From: Chryseobacterium taeanense
GTDB lineage: Bacteria; Bacteroidota; Bacteroidia; Flavobacteriales; Weeksellaceae
DNA length: 64,000 nt
Assembly: GCF_900099685.1 (NCBI RefSeq)
Contig: NZ_FNDW01000011.1
Coordinates: 96,293 to 160,292, forward strand
Direction: 5' to 3'
How positions within the stretch are numbered: position 1 is the first letter of the stretch; each line of letters starts with the position of its first letter. Under the pieces are notes generated by a model. The model saw nothing but the letters and a program-made list of their open reading frames with translations, was not told the DNA's origin and ran no database searches. The position numbers and the translations under genes are program-made. Of this stretch, positions 42,503 to 51,938 are shown in pieces.

Positions 42503-43105
42503 TTAATGTTGGAACTGAATGTTGCAATAAAGATATAGAAAAGATACCACAAAAGCAATTCCGGCACCCATGAATACTTCTTTCGGAGTGTGTCTTTTTA
42601 AAATAACTCTCGTAATACCTACCAAAACTGCTATGCCCAGCCAAACAATTCCCATTGCTGTATCCAGTGCGAAAAACAAAGCAGCAACAAATATATTAAA
42701 TGCCGTATGCATGGAACTTTTAATGAAATAATTGCTGATCTGCAGGGTTAACAGCAGAATGAAAATGAAGAGCATAACGAAATCAACATATCCATTTTTA
42801 AAATAATTAAAAAGAAGATAGGAAATAACACAACCTGCAATGAAGAAGTAGAGGCTTTTTCTTTGCCTTCGATCAGATACATCCATATTCGTATATCTTC
42901 CGGTTTTCACATTCCATACAAGCCATATGATTATAGGCAGAAGAATCATTAATAAAACCGGAACAAAGTATAGCAGAGAATCTTGCACAGCATAATTTTT
43001 AATACTCATGTAGATGAAAAAAATGACCAGCGATACTAAAGGATTGAAAAAATCTGATATAATTCTTGAAATTTTATAAATAAATGAAGGTGGTTTTTCT
43101 TCCAT
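42503..43105 (-). CDS. PAP2-like membrane phosphatase
   Basis: This 200-aa protein with about five or six membrane helices carries reduced PAP2 motifs: RRQRKS for the phosphate, SSMHTA (the SxxxH-like site) and TRVILKRHTPKEV (the R-x5-H site). It may dephosphorylate undecaprenyl diphosphate or phosphatidate-type lipids, although the motif match is partial. A near-consensus promoter (TTG, 18 bases, TATATTTA) lies upstream on the minus strand. The BlaI-type regulator gene follows after 9 bases. Confidence 0.78.
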   Translation of the reverse strand: MEEKPPSFIYKISRIISDFFNPLVSLVIFFIYMSIKNYAVQDSLLYFVPVLLMILLPIIIWLVWNVKTGRYTNMDVSDRRQRKSLYFFIAGCVISYLLFNYFKNGYVDFVMLFIFILLLTLQISNYFIKSSMHTAFNIFVAALFFALDTAMGIVWLGIAVLVGITRVILKRHTPKEVFMGAGIAFVVSFLYLYCNIQFQH

Positions 43106-43186
43106 AATTAAGTTTGACCATGTAAATATAATATTATAACTAAAAAAACAATTGGTATCTATACAATAAAAACAAAGTTTTTTTTA

Positions 43187-43194
43187 TAATTTTG
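43187..43194 (+). promoter_or_regulatory. -7 box of pdhA
   Basis: TAATTTTG, 38 bases before the pdhA ATG; no clear TTG partner. Confidence 0.5.
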
Positions 43195-43232
43195 CTCAAC
43201 TATTTCATAATAAATAAGCAAGAGCTCAACAC

Positions 43233-44234
43233 ATGAAAGAATTTTCTAAAGAGGTATACCTGAAGTGGTATGAAGATATGACAATGTGGAGAAGGTTTGA
43301 AGACAAATGCCGTTCTCTTTATCTAAAACAAAAAATCAGAGGTTTTTTACATTTGTACAACGGTCAGGAGGCTATTCCTGCCGGGTTTACGCATGCAATG
43401 GATTTAACTAAAGATAGTATGATTACTGCTTACAGATGCCACATTCATCCAATGGCGATGGGGGTAGATCCTAAAAGAATCATGGCCGAACTTTGTGGTA
43501 AAGCTACAGGTACGTCAGGAGGTATGGGTGGATCTATGCACATTTTCAGCAAAGAACACAGATTTTACGGAGGACATGGTATTGTTGGGGGACAAATTCC
43601 TTTGGGTGCCGGAATTGCTTTCGCAGATAAATTTTTTGACAGAAAAGCGGTAAATATCTGTTTCTTCGGAGACGGTGCTGCCAGACAAGGCTCATTACAT
43701 GAAACGTTTAACATGGCGATGAACTGGAAACTTCCGGTAATTTTCGTGGTGGAAAACAATCAATATGCAATGGGAACTTCTGTAAAAAGAACAGCCAATC
43801 ACGAAGACATCTATAAATTAGGTTTAGGATATGAAATGCCTTGTCTTGCAGTAGATGCAATGGATCCTGAAAAAGTGGCTGAAGCAGCTTATGAAGCGAT
43901 TGAAAGAGCAAGAAGAGGAGACGGACCAACTTTCATTGAAGCCAGAACTTACCGTTACAGAGGTCACTCAATGTCTGATGCTGAGCCTTACAGATCTAAA
44001 GAAGAGGTTGCTATTCACAAAAATGATGACCCAATTGAATTAATCAAACAAAGAATTTTATCAAACAACTGGGCTACTGAAGAAGAATTAGAAGCAATGG
44101 ATAACAAATCAAGAGATTTTGTTGAGGAGTGTATTGAGTTCATGGAAAATTCTCCGTATCCGGATGCAGAAAAAATCTATGAGTATGTGTATGCTCAGGA
44201 AGATTATCCGTTCTTAGACAAATTAGAAAACTAA
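43233..44234 (+). CDS. pdhA: pyruvate dehydrogenase E1 component, alpha subunit
   Basis: This 333-aa E1-alpha subunit of the pyruvate dehydrogenase complex makes acetyl-CoA, NADH and CO2 together with E1-beta, E2 and E3. The thiamine diphosphate motif starts at GDGAARQGS and ends with ENNQYAMGT. The phosphorylation-loop-like RGHSMSDAEPYRS and the early GQEAIPAGF are family hallmarks. The E2 gene follows after a palindromic spacer; the E1-beta gene is not beside it, as is common in Bacteroidota. Confidence 0.95.
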   Translation: MKEFSKEVYLKWYEDMTMWRRFEDKCRSLYLKQKIRGFLHLYNGQEAIPAGFTHAMDLTKDSMITAYRCHIHPMAMGVDPKRIMAELCGKATGTSGGMGGSMHIFSKEHRFYGGHGIVGGQIPLGAGIAFADKFFDRKAVNICFFGDGAARQGSLHETFNMAMNWKLPVIFVVENNQYAMGTSVKRTANHEDIYKLGLGYEMPCLAVDAMDPEKVAEAAYEAIERARRGDGPTFIEARTYRYRGHSMSDAEPYRSKEEVAIHKNDDPIELIKQRILSNNWATEEELEAMDNKSRDFVEECIEFMENSPYPDAEKIYEYVYAQEDYPFLDKLEN

Positions 44235-44248
44235 AAGATAATAAGTCA

Positions 44249-44332
44249 ATTTGAAAGTTTGAAAATTTGAAAATGATTTATTATCATATCTTTTTTAATT
44301 TTCAAATTAACAAATTACCAAATTTTCAAATT
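44249..44332. repeat. palindromic spacer between pdhA and pdhC
   Basis: The left arm 44249-44274 consists of repeated AATTTGAAA-type words and the right arm 44297-44332 of their complements, giving a long imperfect hairpin with a loop of about 22 bases. The same word occurs at 2278 and 10032. Confidence 0.7.
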
Positions 44333-44342
44333 AAAATAAATT

Positions 44343-45941
44343 ATGGCAGAAGTGATTACAATGCCACGACTTTCCGATACAATGACGGAAGGGAAGGTGG
44401 CTAAATGGCATAAAAAAGTAGGAGATAAAGTAAAGGAAGGAGATATCTTAGCTGAAATTGAAACAGATAAGGCAGTTCAGGATTTCGAATCTGAAGTAGA
44501 AGGAACTCTTTTATACGTTGGTGTGGAAGAAGGTGGCGCTGCAGCTGTAGATTCTGTTTTGGCAATTATCGGTAATGAAGGAGAAGATATTTCCGGATTA
44601 ACTGGCGGTGAAGCACCGAAATCTAATGATTCTGAAGAAAAGAAATCCGAGGAAGATCATAAAACAGAAAATAGCTCAACCAGTATAGAACAATCTGATG
44701 CGGAAGTTCCTGCAGGCGTTGAAGTGATTACGATGCCTAGACTTTCTGATACAATGACAGAAGGTAAAGTGGCAAAGTGGCACAAAAATGTTGGTGATAC
44801 CGTAAAAGAAGGAGATCTTCTTGCTGAAATCGAAACGGACAAAGCCGTTCAGGATTTTGAATCTGAGTTTAACGGAGTATTATTAAAGCAAGGTGTTGAA
44901 GAAGGTGGTGCCGCTCCTGTCGATTCAGTATTGGCGATCATCGGACCGGAAGGAACAGATGTTTCCGGAGTTGGTGCTCCGAAAGCTGCTGCTTCATCAG
45001 AAAAGCCGGCTGAACAAAAAACGGAAGCTAAGACAGAAGAACAAGCTGCTCCGGCTGCTAATTCTTCATCTTCAGACAGAGTTGCTATTTCTCCGTTAGC
45101 CAAAAAAATGGCTCAGGATAAAGGTGTTGATATTAACAGCATTCAGGGTTCGGGAGAAAACGGAAGAATCGTTAAGAAAGATATTGAAAACTATCAGCCA
45201 TCTGCAAAACCGGCAGCCTCAGCTCCTGCTGCAGCTCAGGTTGCATTAAGCTTCGTTCAGGGTGAAGATACAGAAACGCAGAATTCACAGGTAAGAAACG
45301 TTATTGCGAAACGTCTTTCTGAAAGTAAATTCACTGCGCCTCACTATTATCTGATGGTGGAAATCAACATGGATAAGGCAATTGAAGCAAGAAAAGAAAT
45401 CAATTCTTTACCGGATACAAAAATTTCTTTCAATGATATGATTATTAAGGCAACTTCTGTTGCTTTAAGAAAGCACCCGCAGGTTAATTCAAGCTGGGCT
45501 GGTGACAAGATCATTCACAGAGGAAACATCAATGTCGGCGTAGCAGTTGCAATTCCTGACGGATTGGTCGTTCCGGTTCTTAAGAATACAGACCAGATGA
45601 ATTATACTCAGATTTCTGCTGCGGTAAAAGATATGGCAGCAAGAGCGAAAAACAAAGGTCTTAAAGCCAATGAAATGGAAGGTTCTACTTTCTCAATTTC
45701 AAATTTAGGAATGTTCGGAATCGAGACATTTACAAGTATCATCAATCAACCAAACTCTGCGATCCTTTCAGTAGGAGCGATTATCGAAAAACCTGTTGTG
45801 AAAGACGGTCAGATCGTAGTTGGAAATATCATGAAGCTTTCATTAGCCTGTGACCATAGAGTGGTGGATGGAGCAACTGGAGCTCAGTTCCTACAGACTT
45901 TGAAAACTTATCTTGAAAATCCTTTAACTTTGTTACTGTAA
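44343..45941 (+). CDS. pdhC: dihydrolipoamide acetyltransferase (PDH E2), two lipoyl domains
   Basis: This 532-aa core enzyme of the pyruvate dehydrogenase complex has two lipoyl domains with lipoylated Lys43 and Lys167 (each in EIETDKAVQDFES), joined by Ala/Ser/Glu-rich linkers. The subunit-binding domain follows (ISPLAKKMAQDKGVDINSIQ), and then the catalytic domain with DHRVVDGATGAQFL at the end. The two lipoyl domains are nearly identical around the Lys, which suggests an internal duplication. A terminator follows at 45966. Confidence 0.95.
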   Translation: MAEVITMPRLSDTMTEGKVAKWHKKVGDKVKEGDILAEIETDKAVQDFESEVEGTLLYVGVEEGGAAAVDSVLAIIGNEGEDISGLTGGEAPKSNDSEEKKSEEDHKTENSSTSIEQSDAEVPAGVEVITMPRLSDTMTEGKVAKWHKNVGDTVKEGDLLAEIETDKAVQDFESEFNGVLLKQGVEEGGAAPVDSVLAIIGPEGTDVSGVGAPKAAASSEKPAEQKTEAKTEEQAAPAANSSSSDRVAISPLAKKMAQDKGVDINSIQGSGENGRIVKKDIENYQPSAKPAASAPAAAQVALSFVQGEDTETQNSQVRNVIAKRLSESKFTAPHYYLMVEINMDKAIEARKEINSLPDTKISFNDMIIKATSVALRKHPQVNSSWAGDKIIHRGNINVGVAVAIPDGLVVPVLKNTDQMNYTQISAAVKDMAARAKNKGLKANEMEGSTFSISNLGMFGIETFTSIINQPNSAILSVGAIIEKPVVKDGQIVVGNIMKLSLACDHRVVDGATGAQFLQTLKTYLENPLTLLL

Positions 45942-45965
45942 TTTTCTAAAGTTTAAAATACTAAC

Positions 45966-45993
45966 AAACGCTTCTCAATGTTGAGAGGCGTTT
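45966..45993 (+). terminator. terminator after pdhC
   Basis: AAACGCTTCTCAA pairs with the next 13 bases after a 2-base gap (one T-G wobble) and is followed by a T-run. Confidence 0.93.
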
Positions 45994-46150
45994 TTTTGGT
46001 TAATACTTATAATATTACAAAACAGAATATCATGCTGAACTTATTGAATCAGCTCTTCGTATCTATATTTGATGGAAAATGTTTGACAAAGAAGAAAGTT
46101 TTCTCAATACAAATCCATTTAAAATTATTCAATATTTAAAATCAAATCAC

Positions 46151-46158
46151 TATTTTTG
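46151..46158 (+). promoter_or_regulatory. -7 box touching the ABC ATPase start
   Basis: TATTTTTG ends 4 bases before the ATG at 46163, so the transcript would be leaderless or nearly so. Confidence 0.5.
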
Positions 46159-46162
46159 AATC

Positions 46163-46831
46163 ATGATTAAAGCAAGAAATATCCATAAATCTTATGGAAA
46201 TTTAGAAGTACTGAAAGGTGTTGATATTCATATTAAAGTTGGCGAAGTAGTATCCATCGTAGGAGAATCCGGAGCAGGAAAGTCTACGCTTTTGCAGATA
46301 TTGGGAACACTGGATCAACCGACAAATTCAGGTAAATATGGCACGGAAATCAGTATAGCCGGCGAATCTTTTATCGATATGAATGATAAGCAGCTTTCTA
46401 AATTCAGGAACCAGAATATAGGTTTTGTATTTCAGTTTCATCAGTTACTTCCTGAGTTTACGGCTATGGAAAATGTTTTGCTTCCTACAAAAATTGCAGG
46501 CGCAAGTGAAAAAGAAGCCATTGAAAAGGCCTATGCTTTATTCGAGGACTTAAGAATTGAGCAACGTCTGCACCATAAACCCAACCAGTTATCTGGTGGT
46601 GAAGCACAGAGGGTTGCTGTGGCAAGAGCTTTAATCAATTCTCCTAAAATTATCTTTGCAGACGAACCAACAGGAAACCTTGACTCAAAAAATGCAGATG
46701 ATCTTCACAGATTATTTTTTGATTTAAGAGATAAATATAATCAGACTTTTGTTATCGTTACACATAACCCCAACCTTGCGGAAATTACAGACCGGAAATT
46801 GGTAATGAAAGACGGAATGATTATCGAGTAG
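46163..46831 (+). CDS. ABC transporter ATP-binding protein, LolD/MacB type
   Basis: This 222-aa ATPase has Walker [10 protein letters not shown], the Q-loop [17 protein letters not shown] typical of the LolD/MacB branch, [15 protein letters not shown] and Walker [14 protein letters not shown], then the H-loop VTHN. It probably drives lipoprotein release or a MacB-like export process. No permease gene is adjacent, so its membrane partner is encoded elsewhere. Confidence 0.9.
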   Translation: MIKARNIHKSYGNLEVLKGVDIHIKVGEVVSIVGESGAGKSTLLQILGTLDQPTNSGKYGTEISIAGESFIDMNDKQLSKFRNQNIGFVFQFHQLLPEFTAMENVLLPTKIAGASEKEAIEKAYALFEDLRIEQRLHHKPNQLSGGEAQRVAVARALINSPKIIFADEPTGNLDSKNADDLHRLFFDLRDKYNQTFVIVTHNPNLAEITDRKLVMKDGMIIE

Positions 46832-47011
46832 CCCCTCCCACAAATTATGAAACCTCTATTTTTTTCTTTTATTTTTTTATCATATTTAGGTAATTTGAAA
46901 AGACTTACCTTACTTCTCTATGATTTATGTAAGACAAACAGTAATATGAATTTAATTTATTGTTAAGTCTGAAAAATAATTTTATACACATTTTATTAAA
47001 CTAAATAATTC

Positions 47012-47782
47012 ATGAAAAACATTTCTATTTTAGTCACATCATTATTAATGGTGGTATCTTGTCAAAAAAAAGAACTTCAAAAAGAAAATCTGTCGCTGAA
47101 TCTCCCGAAAGGTTTTGAACAGACCTTAATTTATGCATCTTCTACAGAAGGTAATAGTAATGGAGGGATGAATGACGCTACAGAAGTAAAATACAGGGTA
47201 GATTCTGTAGATAAAAACTCCAATTACTATATCACAGGAGAAATCATGAGAATGACTTTCAATCAAAAAATGTTTGGTGAGGAAATTCATTTTGATTCCA
47301 GGGAAACTTCTAATACGGATGATGACGGGATGGGAGAAGAATTCAAACCGATGATTAATAATCCGTTTATTTTTAAAATAGATAAATTCGGAAATATTCT
47401 TGAAAAACAGAAATTCACCAAAGAGGCAGCGGACGAAAGTGCATTAAGTCAATATAATATAATTCCGTTTGCTTTTCCGAGAGAAACCGTGGAAGAAGGA
47501 TTCACATGGAATGTAGATACCTCTAATCCTGTTATAAAATCTATCATGCCGGTTACTAGTAATTTTACTTACAAGGGTACTAAAAATAACAAGGTTGAAT
47601 TTGTAATCAACTCGAAAATGCAGGGCGTGGAGGGAATAATGAAAGATACTGATATTGCAGGAAAATATTTTTTCGACAGTAAAACGAAGGCTTTAATTTC
47701 TGCCGAAAGAAATATGCCTGTTCAGATAGGTGGCGGAACTGCCACTTTTTCAATTACTCCAAAAATCGAAGGTTTTAATTAA
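47012..47782 (+). CDS. lipoprotein of unknown function
   Basis: This 256-aa protein starts with a lipoprotein signal (MKNISILVTSLLMVVSC, Cys17). The mature part is beta-rich and polar, with FKPMINNPFIFKIDKFGNIL near residue 120 and a late GKYFFDSKTKALISAERNMPV. It resembles DUF6263-like lipoproteins of Bacteroidota in pattern, but I cannot confirm this. radC follows after 9 bases, so it shares a transcript with DNA metabolism genes without an evident link. Confidence 0.7.
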   Translation: MKNISILVTSLLMVVSCQKKELQKENLSLNLPKGFEQTLIYASSTEGNSNGGMNDATEVKYRVDSVDKNSNYYITGEIMRMTFNQKMFGEEIHFDSRETSNTDDDGMGEEFKPMINNPFIFKIDKFGNILEKQKFTKEAADESALSQYNIIPFAFPRETVEEGFTWNVDTSNPVIKSIMPVTSNFTYKGTKNNKVEFVINSKMQGVEGIMKDTDIAGKYFFDSKTKALISAERNMPVQIGGGTATFSITPKIEGFN

Positions 47783-47791
47783 TCAGTTTTT

Positions 47792-48469
47792 ATGTCCATT
47801 AAATTTTTAGCTGAAGATGACAGGCCGCGGGAAAAATTTTTGCTGAAAGGTAGAAGCTCACTTTCCGATTCCGAGCTGTTGGCCATTATTATGGGCAGCG
47901 GAAGCAGGGATGAAACGGCAGTTGAGCTGGCCAGAAAAATTCTTGCCTCTGTGAATAATAATTGGCATCAGCTTAGTCTGTTGTCTGTAAAAGATCTGAC
48001 TAAATTCAAAGGAGTGGGAGAGGTAAAGGCTATTTCTATTGCCACAGCTCTGGAAATCGGGAGGAGGAGAGCAGGGCAGGAGATACCCGAAAAGCCTGTA
48101 ATTTCAGGTAGTAACGGAGCTTACCAGATATTCAGAAATCATTTGTCAGACCTTAGAACAGAAGAATTTTGGGCTATTTTCCTCAATCAGGGAAATAAGG
48201 TAATTCATCTGGCGCAGCTCACACAAGGTGGAATTAATCAGTCTATCGTAGATATAAGAGTTTTATTTAAAACGGCTTTAGACCATTTTTCGACAGGAGT
48301 TATCATTGCACATAATCATCCTTCCGGAAATTTGCAGCCCAGTCGTGAAGATATTGATATTACACAAAAGATAAAAGAAGCAGGAAAAATATTGGGAATT
48401 CAACTTCTGGATCATCTTATTGTGACGCAGAATTCATATTTTAGCTTTTCAGACGACGGATTATTATGA
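47792..48469 (+). CDS. radC: RadC-type JAB/MPN domain protein
   Basis: This 225-aa protein has an N-terminal helix-hairpin-helix-like region (LTKFKGVGEVKAISIATALEIGRRR) and a C-terminal MPN domain with the metal motif HNHPSGNLQPSREDI (JAMM). It is the bacterial RadC family; a repair role was proposed early and is not proven. The next gene overlaps by four bases (ATGA), so translation is coupled. Confidence 0.94.
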   Translation: MSIKFLAEDDRPREKFLLKGRSSLSDSELLAIIMGSGSRDETAVELARKILASVNNNWHQLSLLSVKDLTKFKGVGEVKAISIATALEIGRRRAGQEIPEKPVISGSNGAYQIFRNHLSDLRTEEFWAIFLNQGNKVIHLAQLTQGGINQSIVDIRVLFKTALDHFSTGVIIAHNHPSGNLQPSREDIDITQKIKEAGKILGIQLLDHLIVTQNSYFSFSDDGLL

Positions 48470-49368
48470 TTAGAAGACTGAAATATCACGAAATTGATTT
48501 TGAAAAATATACTAAATGCCTTGAAAGTTCTGAGCAGAGAAAATATTCTGCTGCCAGGCTTTTTCTCGATATTACATCTTGCAGAAATTGGGAAATATTG
48601 GTTTTCAATGATTATGAAGCGGTAATGCCGGTTCCCTTTATTAAAAAATTTGGAGTAAAAATAGTTATTAATCCACGGTTATGTCAGCAATTGGGCATTT
48701 TTTCGGAAAAAGATAATGTCGAACTCAATGAAACTTTTCTGAATTATTTTAGAAAAAAATATAATATATGGTATTATGCTTTTAATGATAAAAATTCATT
48801 TTCAAGTTCTTTAAAAAAACGAAAAAATTTTATTATTTATCCTGATGAATACGAAGTCGTAAGACAAAAATATTCTCCGAAAAGAAGAAGAAAACTCAGA
48901 CTGGATGAAGATGTTATTGCAGTTTCTGAAATCCGTGAAATAACGATGGCTGAAGCTCATACTTTTGTGTCGGAAAATATGATTGGGACAAAGGATGATA
49001 ACGACAAAAAGAAGTTTCTTAAGATTTTTGAGGATTTTCATAAGTCAGGATCACTTACTATTTCAGCATTTTTTTACAGGAGTAAAATCATTAATGCTGT
49101 CGCAATTTATCATGATAAAGAAACAGTAGTATTGTTGGGAACTTTCAATAACCGGGAATTTGTAAAGCTTGCAGGATCTTCGGTAATTATAGATGATGTA
49201 ATCAGAAAAAATATAAAGGAAAAGATTTTTGATTTTGAAGGAAGTGAAGTTCCGGCTATCGAAGAATTTTTCAGAGGCTTTCGTCCCGAATTAAAACCTT
49301 ATTCATTTATCAAAAATTCTAAAAAAGAAATGCTGATAAAAGCATTTAGCCTAAATTTATCACGTTGA
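48466..49368 (+). CDS. GNAT-like protein, unknown
   Basis: This 300-aa soluble protein overlaps radC by four bases. The second half has features of an acyltransferase fold: FVSENMIGTKDDNDKKKFLKIFEDF, then GSLTISAFFYRSKIINAVAIYHDKETVVLLGTFNNREFVKLAGSSVIIDDVI, and a late IFDFEGSEVPAIEEFFRGF. This pattern recalls FemAB/GNAT-type enzymes that act on long substrates. The substrate is unknown. Confidence 0.6.
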   Translation: MIRRLKYHEIDFEKYTKCLESSEQRKYSAARLFLDITSCRNWEILVFNDYEAVMPVPFIKKFGVKIVINPRLCQQLGIFSEKDNVELNETFLNYFRKKYNIWYYAFNDKNSFSSSLKKRKNFIIYPDEYEVVRQKYSPKRRRKLRLDEDVIAVSEIREITMAEAHTFVSENMIGTKDDNDKKKFLKIFEDFHKSGSLTISAFFYRSKIINAVAIYHDKETVVLLGTFNNREFVKLAGSSVIIDDVIRKNIKEKIFDFEGSEVPAIEEFFRGFRPELKPYSFIKNSKKEMLIKAFSLNLSR

Positions 49369-49397
49369 TTCTCAGTAATAAAATTTAAACAATTAAA

Positions 49398-50558
49398 ATG
49401 TCAACAATAGGTAAGAATATTGCAGGTTTTCTGTTATCGGTTTATTTATGCATCATGTCATATTATCTCTACACGCATCAGTATTTCAATGCAGATATTG
49501 AGGCATATATGGGATTAGTATATAAGTATAATTTTCCTGATATGAAGATTGAAGAGATACACAAAAAGGTGTATGATGAGCTGAAATCTAAAGATCCCGA
49601 CACCGGCAAAAGCGATCTCAGCCATAAAGAAGAAGCTTTTGGTGAAAATACCTATTACCAGACTTTATCTGAAAATCCCAAAGCATATGAAGAAGAGCTG
49701 AGTCTTTTTACGGTAAAGCCCCTGTATAATTTTGTCAATTCTATTTTTTTCAGACTTGGGTTTGATGCTTCTACATCTACTTTTTTGATTACCATAATTT
49801 CATATGTTTTAATTGTAGCTCTTATTTTTATTTTCCTGTCGGATATTCTTAAAAATCATTATCTGGCATTACTTTTAACCATTTTAATTTCTTTGTTTAA
49901 ACCTTTACTGGATACTTCCCGCCACGCCACGCCCGACGGTCTTTCTACTCTGGTCCTTTTACTGAGCTTTTATTTTGCTGTGGTGAAGAAAAACCTTTGG
50001 ATGGCTGTTCTTTTTGGAGTTCTGTGCATACTTACACGACCTGAATATTTTATTTTTTATAGCCTGTTATTGGTATTATTGTATATCTTCAGATCAGATT
50101 TTTCATTTAAATCAAAAAATATTGTGTTCTCATTCATTCTTTTTGCTTTCACTTTTGGAATTATACAGTATTTCAATCAGATTCCATGGTCGGTGCTATT
50201 TATGAATCAGTTTACCAAAGTTCAGCTGTATCCGATATCAAATCCGGATTCTTTTAATTTTCATGAATATCTGGCGTGCATCAAAAGCAAAGTGCTTTTC
50301 GAATTCAATACTTCTTATTTCCCGCTGCTTTTAATATTTATTATAATTATCCTAGATTATAAAATGCTGAAGAAAAAAGACAGAAAGTCACTTATGTATC
50401 TGGGGCTTTTTGTGGCTGTTTATTTCACTGTATTGATCCGTTTTTTTATGTTTCCCAGTCTGGTAAACAGGATGATGGTTGGTTTTTATCTGATTATTAT
50501 TTTGGCGCTGATTGCGTGTCAGAATTCCAAATCTCAAATAATGAGAAAGACTGCATAA
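49398..50558 (+). CDS. multi-pass membrane protein, unknown
   Basis: This 386-aa protein has about nine hydrophobic segments and one long polar loop after the first helix (residues 30-105). A conserved-looking DTSRHATPDGLSTLVLLLSFYF and CILTRPEYFIF resemble loops of GT-C type sugar transferases. I do not recognise the family. It follows the GNAT-like gene by 29 bases and may belong to the radC transcript. Confidence 0.62.
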   Translation: MSTIGKNIAGFLLSVYLCIMSYYLYTHQYFNADIEAYMGLVYKYNFPDMKIEEIHKKVYDELKSKDPDTGKSDLSHKEEAFGENTYYQTLSENPKAYEEELSLFTVKPLYNFVNSIFFRLGFDASTSTFLITIISYVLIVALIFIFLSDILKNHYLALLLTILISLFKPLLDTSRHATPDGLSTLVLLLSFYFAVVKKNLWMAVLFGVLCILTRPEYFIFYSLLLVLLYIFRSDFSFKSKNIVFSFILFAFTFGIIQYFNQIPWSVLFMNQFTKVQLYPISNPDSFNFHEYLACIKSKVLFEFNTSYFPLLLIFIIIILDYKMLKKKDRKSLMYLGLFVAVYFTVLIRFFMFPSLVNRMMVGFYLIIILALIACQNSKSQIMRKTA

Positions 50559-50576
50559 TTATTCTAAAATTATCAT

Positions 50577-50584
50577 TAATTTTG
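50577..50584 (+). promoter_or_regulatory. -7 box before the gene at 50597
   Basis: TAATTTTG, 12 bases before the ATG at 50597. It supports this start over an earlier in-frame ATG at 50516, which overlaps the previous gene. Confidence 0.55.
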
Positions 50585-50596
50585 CTACCTCAAATT

Positions 50597-51109
50597 ATGG
50601 CAAGTTTTTCAGGATATTTACCGTACGCTTTTGCATTAATTATTGCAATACCATTTCTGGTTTTGTTCAGACAGTTTGTATTTACTTATATTAAACTTAA
50701 AGAACAGGAAATCAAATTGCTTACCGTAAAGTCAAATACCGGAAATAAGGCTCAGTCGTATGAAAGGATGACGCTTTTTATGGAAAGAATAAAACCGTCC
50801 AATCTCATCCAGCGCTTTGATAAAGATCTTGCCGTTCACGAATTCATCTTCCTTACAGAAAAAACGATCAACGAAGAATTTGATTATAATTCTTCTCAGC
50901 AGCTTTACATTAGCAAAAATTCTTGGAAAAATATTGTAGATTCCAAGAACGCTGTCATTGATTTGCTTCATAAAACGTATCGTGAGATCAATGGGAATGC
51001 GACACTTGATGAATTTAAAACGGTTTTTATTATCAATTTCATCAATGGTGAAGATTATATTAACACCACAATTGAAGACCTGAAAAGAGAAATTTTAATA
51101 ATAGCTTAA
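50597..51109 (+). CDS. single-helix membrane-anchored protein, unknown
   Basis: This 170-aa protein from the ATG at 50597 begins with one N-terminal membrane helix (YAFALIIAIPFLVLF) and continues with a charged, helical cytosolic part (RMTLFMERIKPSNLIQRF, later HEFIFLTEKTINEEFDYN). I do not recognise the family. It ends 21 bases before the pyrophosphatase gene and may share its transcript. Confidence 0.65.
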   Translation: MASFSGYLPYAFALIIAIPFLVLFRQFVFTYIKLKEQEIKLLTVKSNTGNKAQSYERMTLFMERIKPSNLIQRFDKDLAVHEFIFLTEKTINEEFDYNSSQQLYISKNSWKNIVDSKNAVIDLLHKTYREINGNATLDEFKTVFIINFINGEDYINTTIEDLKREILIIA

Positions 51110-51130
51110 CTAAAAAAATAAAATTAAATA

Positions 51131-51742
51131 ATGATTCCAAATTTTAAAGCACATCCTTGGCACGGGATTTCTGCAGGAGAAGATGCGCCAAATGTCGTAA
51201 ATGTTTTTGTGGAGATCGTTCCTTCAGATACCATAAAATATGAAGTAGATAAAGAAACCGGATTCTTAAAGGTAGACAGACCTCAGAAATTTTCCAATAT
51301 TATTCCGGCATTGTACGGTTTTGTTCCAAGAACGTATTGCGATACAGGAGTAATGAATTTAGCGATAGAAAGAGGTGCAAATGATGTTACAATGGGAGAT
51401 CATGATCCGCTTGATATTTGCGTTCTGAGTTCTCACAACATCCATGCGGGAGGTTTGTTAATGGAAGCTATTCCTATTGGTGGTTTCAAAATGATTGACG
51501 GAGGAGAGGCAGACGATAAAATTGTTGCCGTAATGATCGGTGACCATGCTTTCGGACATTTCAGAGATATTACAGAATTGCCTGAAGCTGAAGTGAAACG
51601 ATTAATGCATTATTTCCTTACGTATAAAAACCTTCCGGATGAACCTGCGAAATGCCGAATCCAGGAAGTGTATGGTGCTGAACATGCTAAAAAAGTAATC
51701 AAAGCTTCTCAGGAAGATTACTCCAATAAATACGGAGGATAA
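51131..51742 (+). CDS. ppa: family I inorganic pyrophosphatase
   Basis: This 203-aa enzyme hydrolyses pyrophosphate and so pulls biosynthetic reactions forward. It has the early HGISAGEDAPNVVNVFVEI block and the metal-binding GDHDPLDICVL, where the residue between the two Asp is His instead of the usual Gly/Ser. The basic R-Y-type region (VPRTYCDT) and the DDKIVAV segment follow. The length fits the soluble family I type. A strong terminator closes the gene. Confidence 0.9.
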   Translation: MIPNFKAHPWHGISAGEDAPNVVNVFVEIVPSDTIKYEVDKETGFLKVDRPQKFSNIIPALYGFVPRTYCDTGVMNLAIERGANDVTMGDHDPLDICVLSSHNIHAGGLLMEAIPIGGFKMIDGGEADDKIVAVMIGDHAFGHFRDITELPEAEVKRLMHYFLTYKNLPDEPAKCRIQEVYGAEHAKKVIKASQEDYSNKYGG

Positions 51743-51764
51743 TTTTTCTCTGAGAATAAGTATT

Positions 51765-51799
51765 AAAAAGGATAAATGAGTTTCTCGTTTATCCTTTTT
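51765..51799 (+). terminator. terminator after ppa
   Basis: A 16-bp stem (51765-51780 with 51784-51799, one wobble), a 3-base loop and a T-run. Confidence 0.95.
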
Positions 51800-51938
51800 T
51801 GTTAATTAAGTGATGATAAAAAAATTCGGTAGTTTCAAAAATTTTTGATTTTTATCCTTTAAAGTGATTTTGTTATCTGATAATAGCTTTGAAAACTGCA
51901 AAATATCACTTTTTAACTTTTTTTTAATCCCTTCTCCC

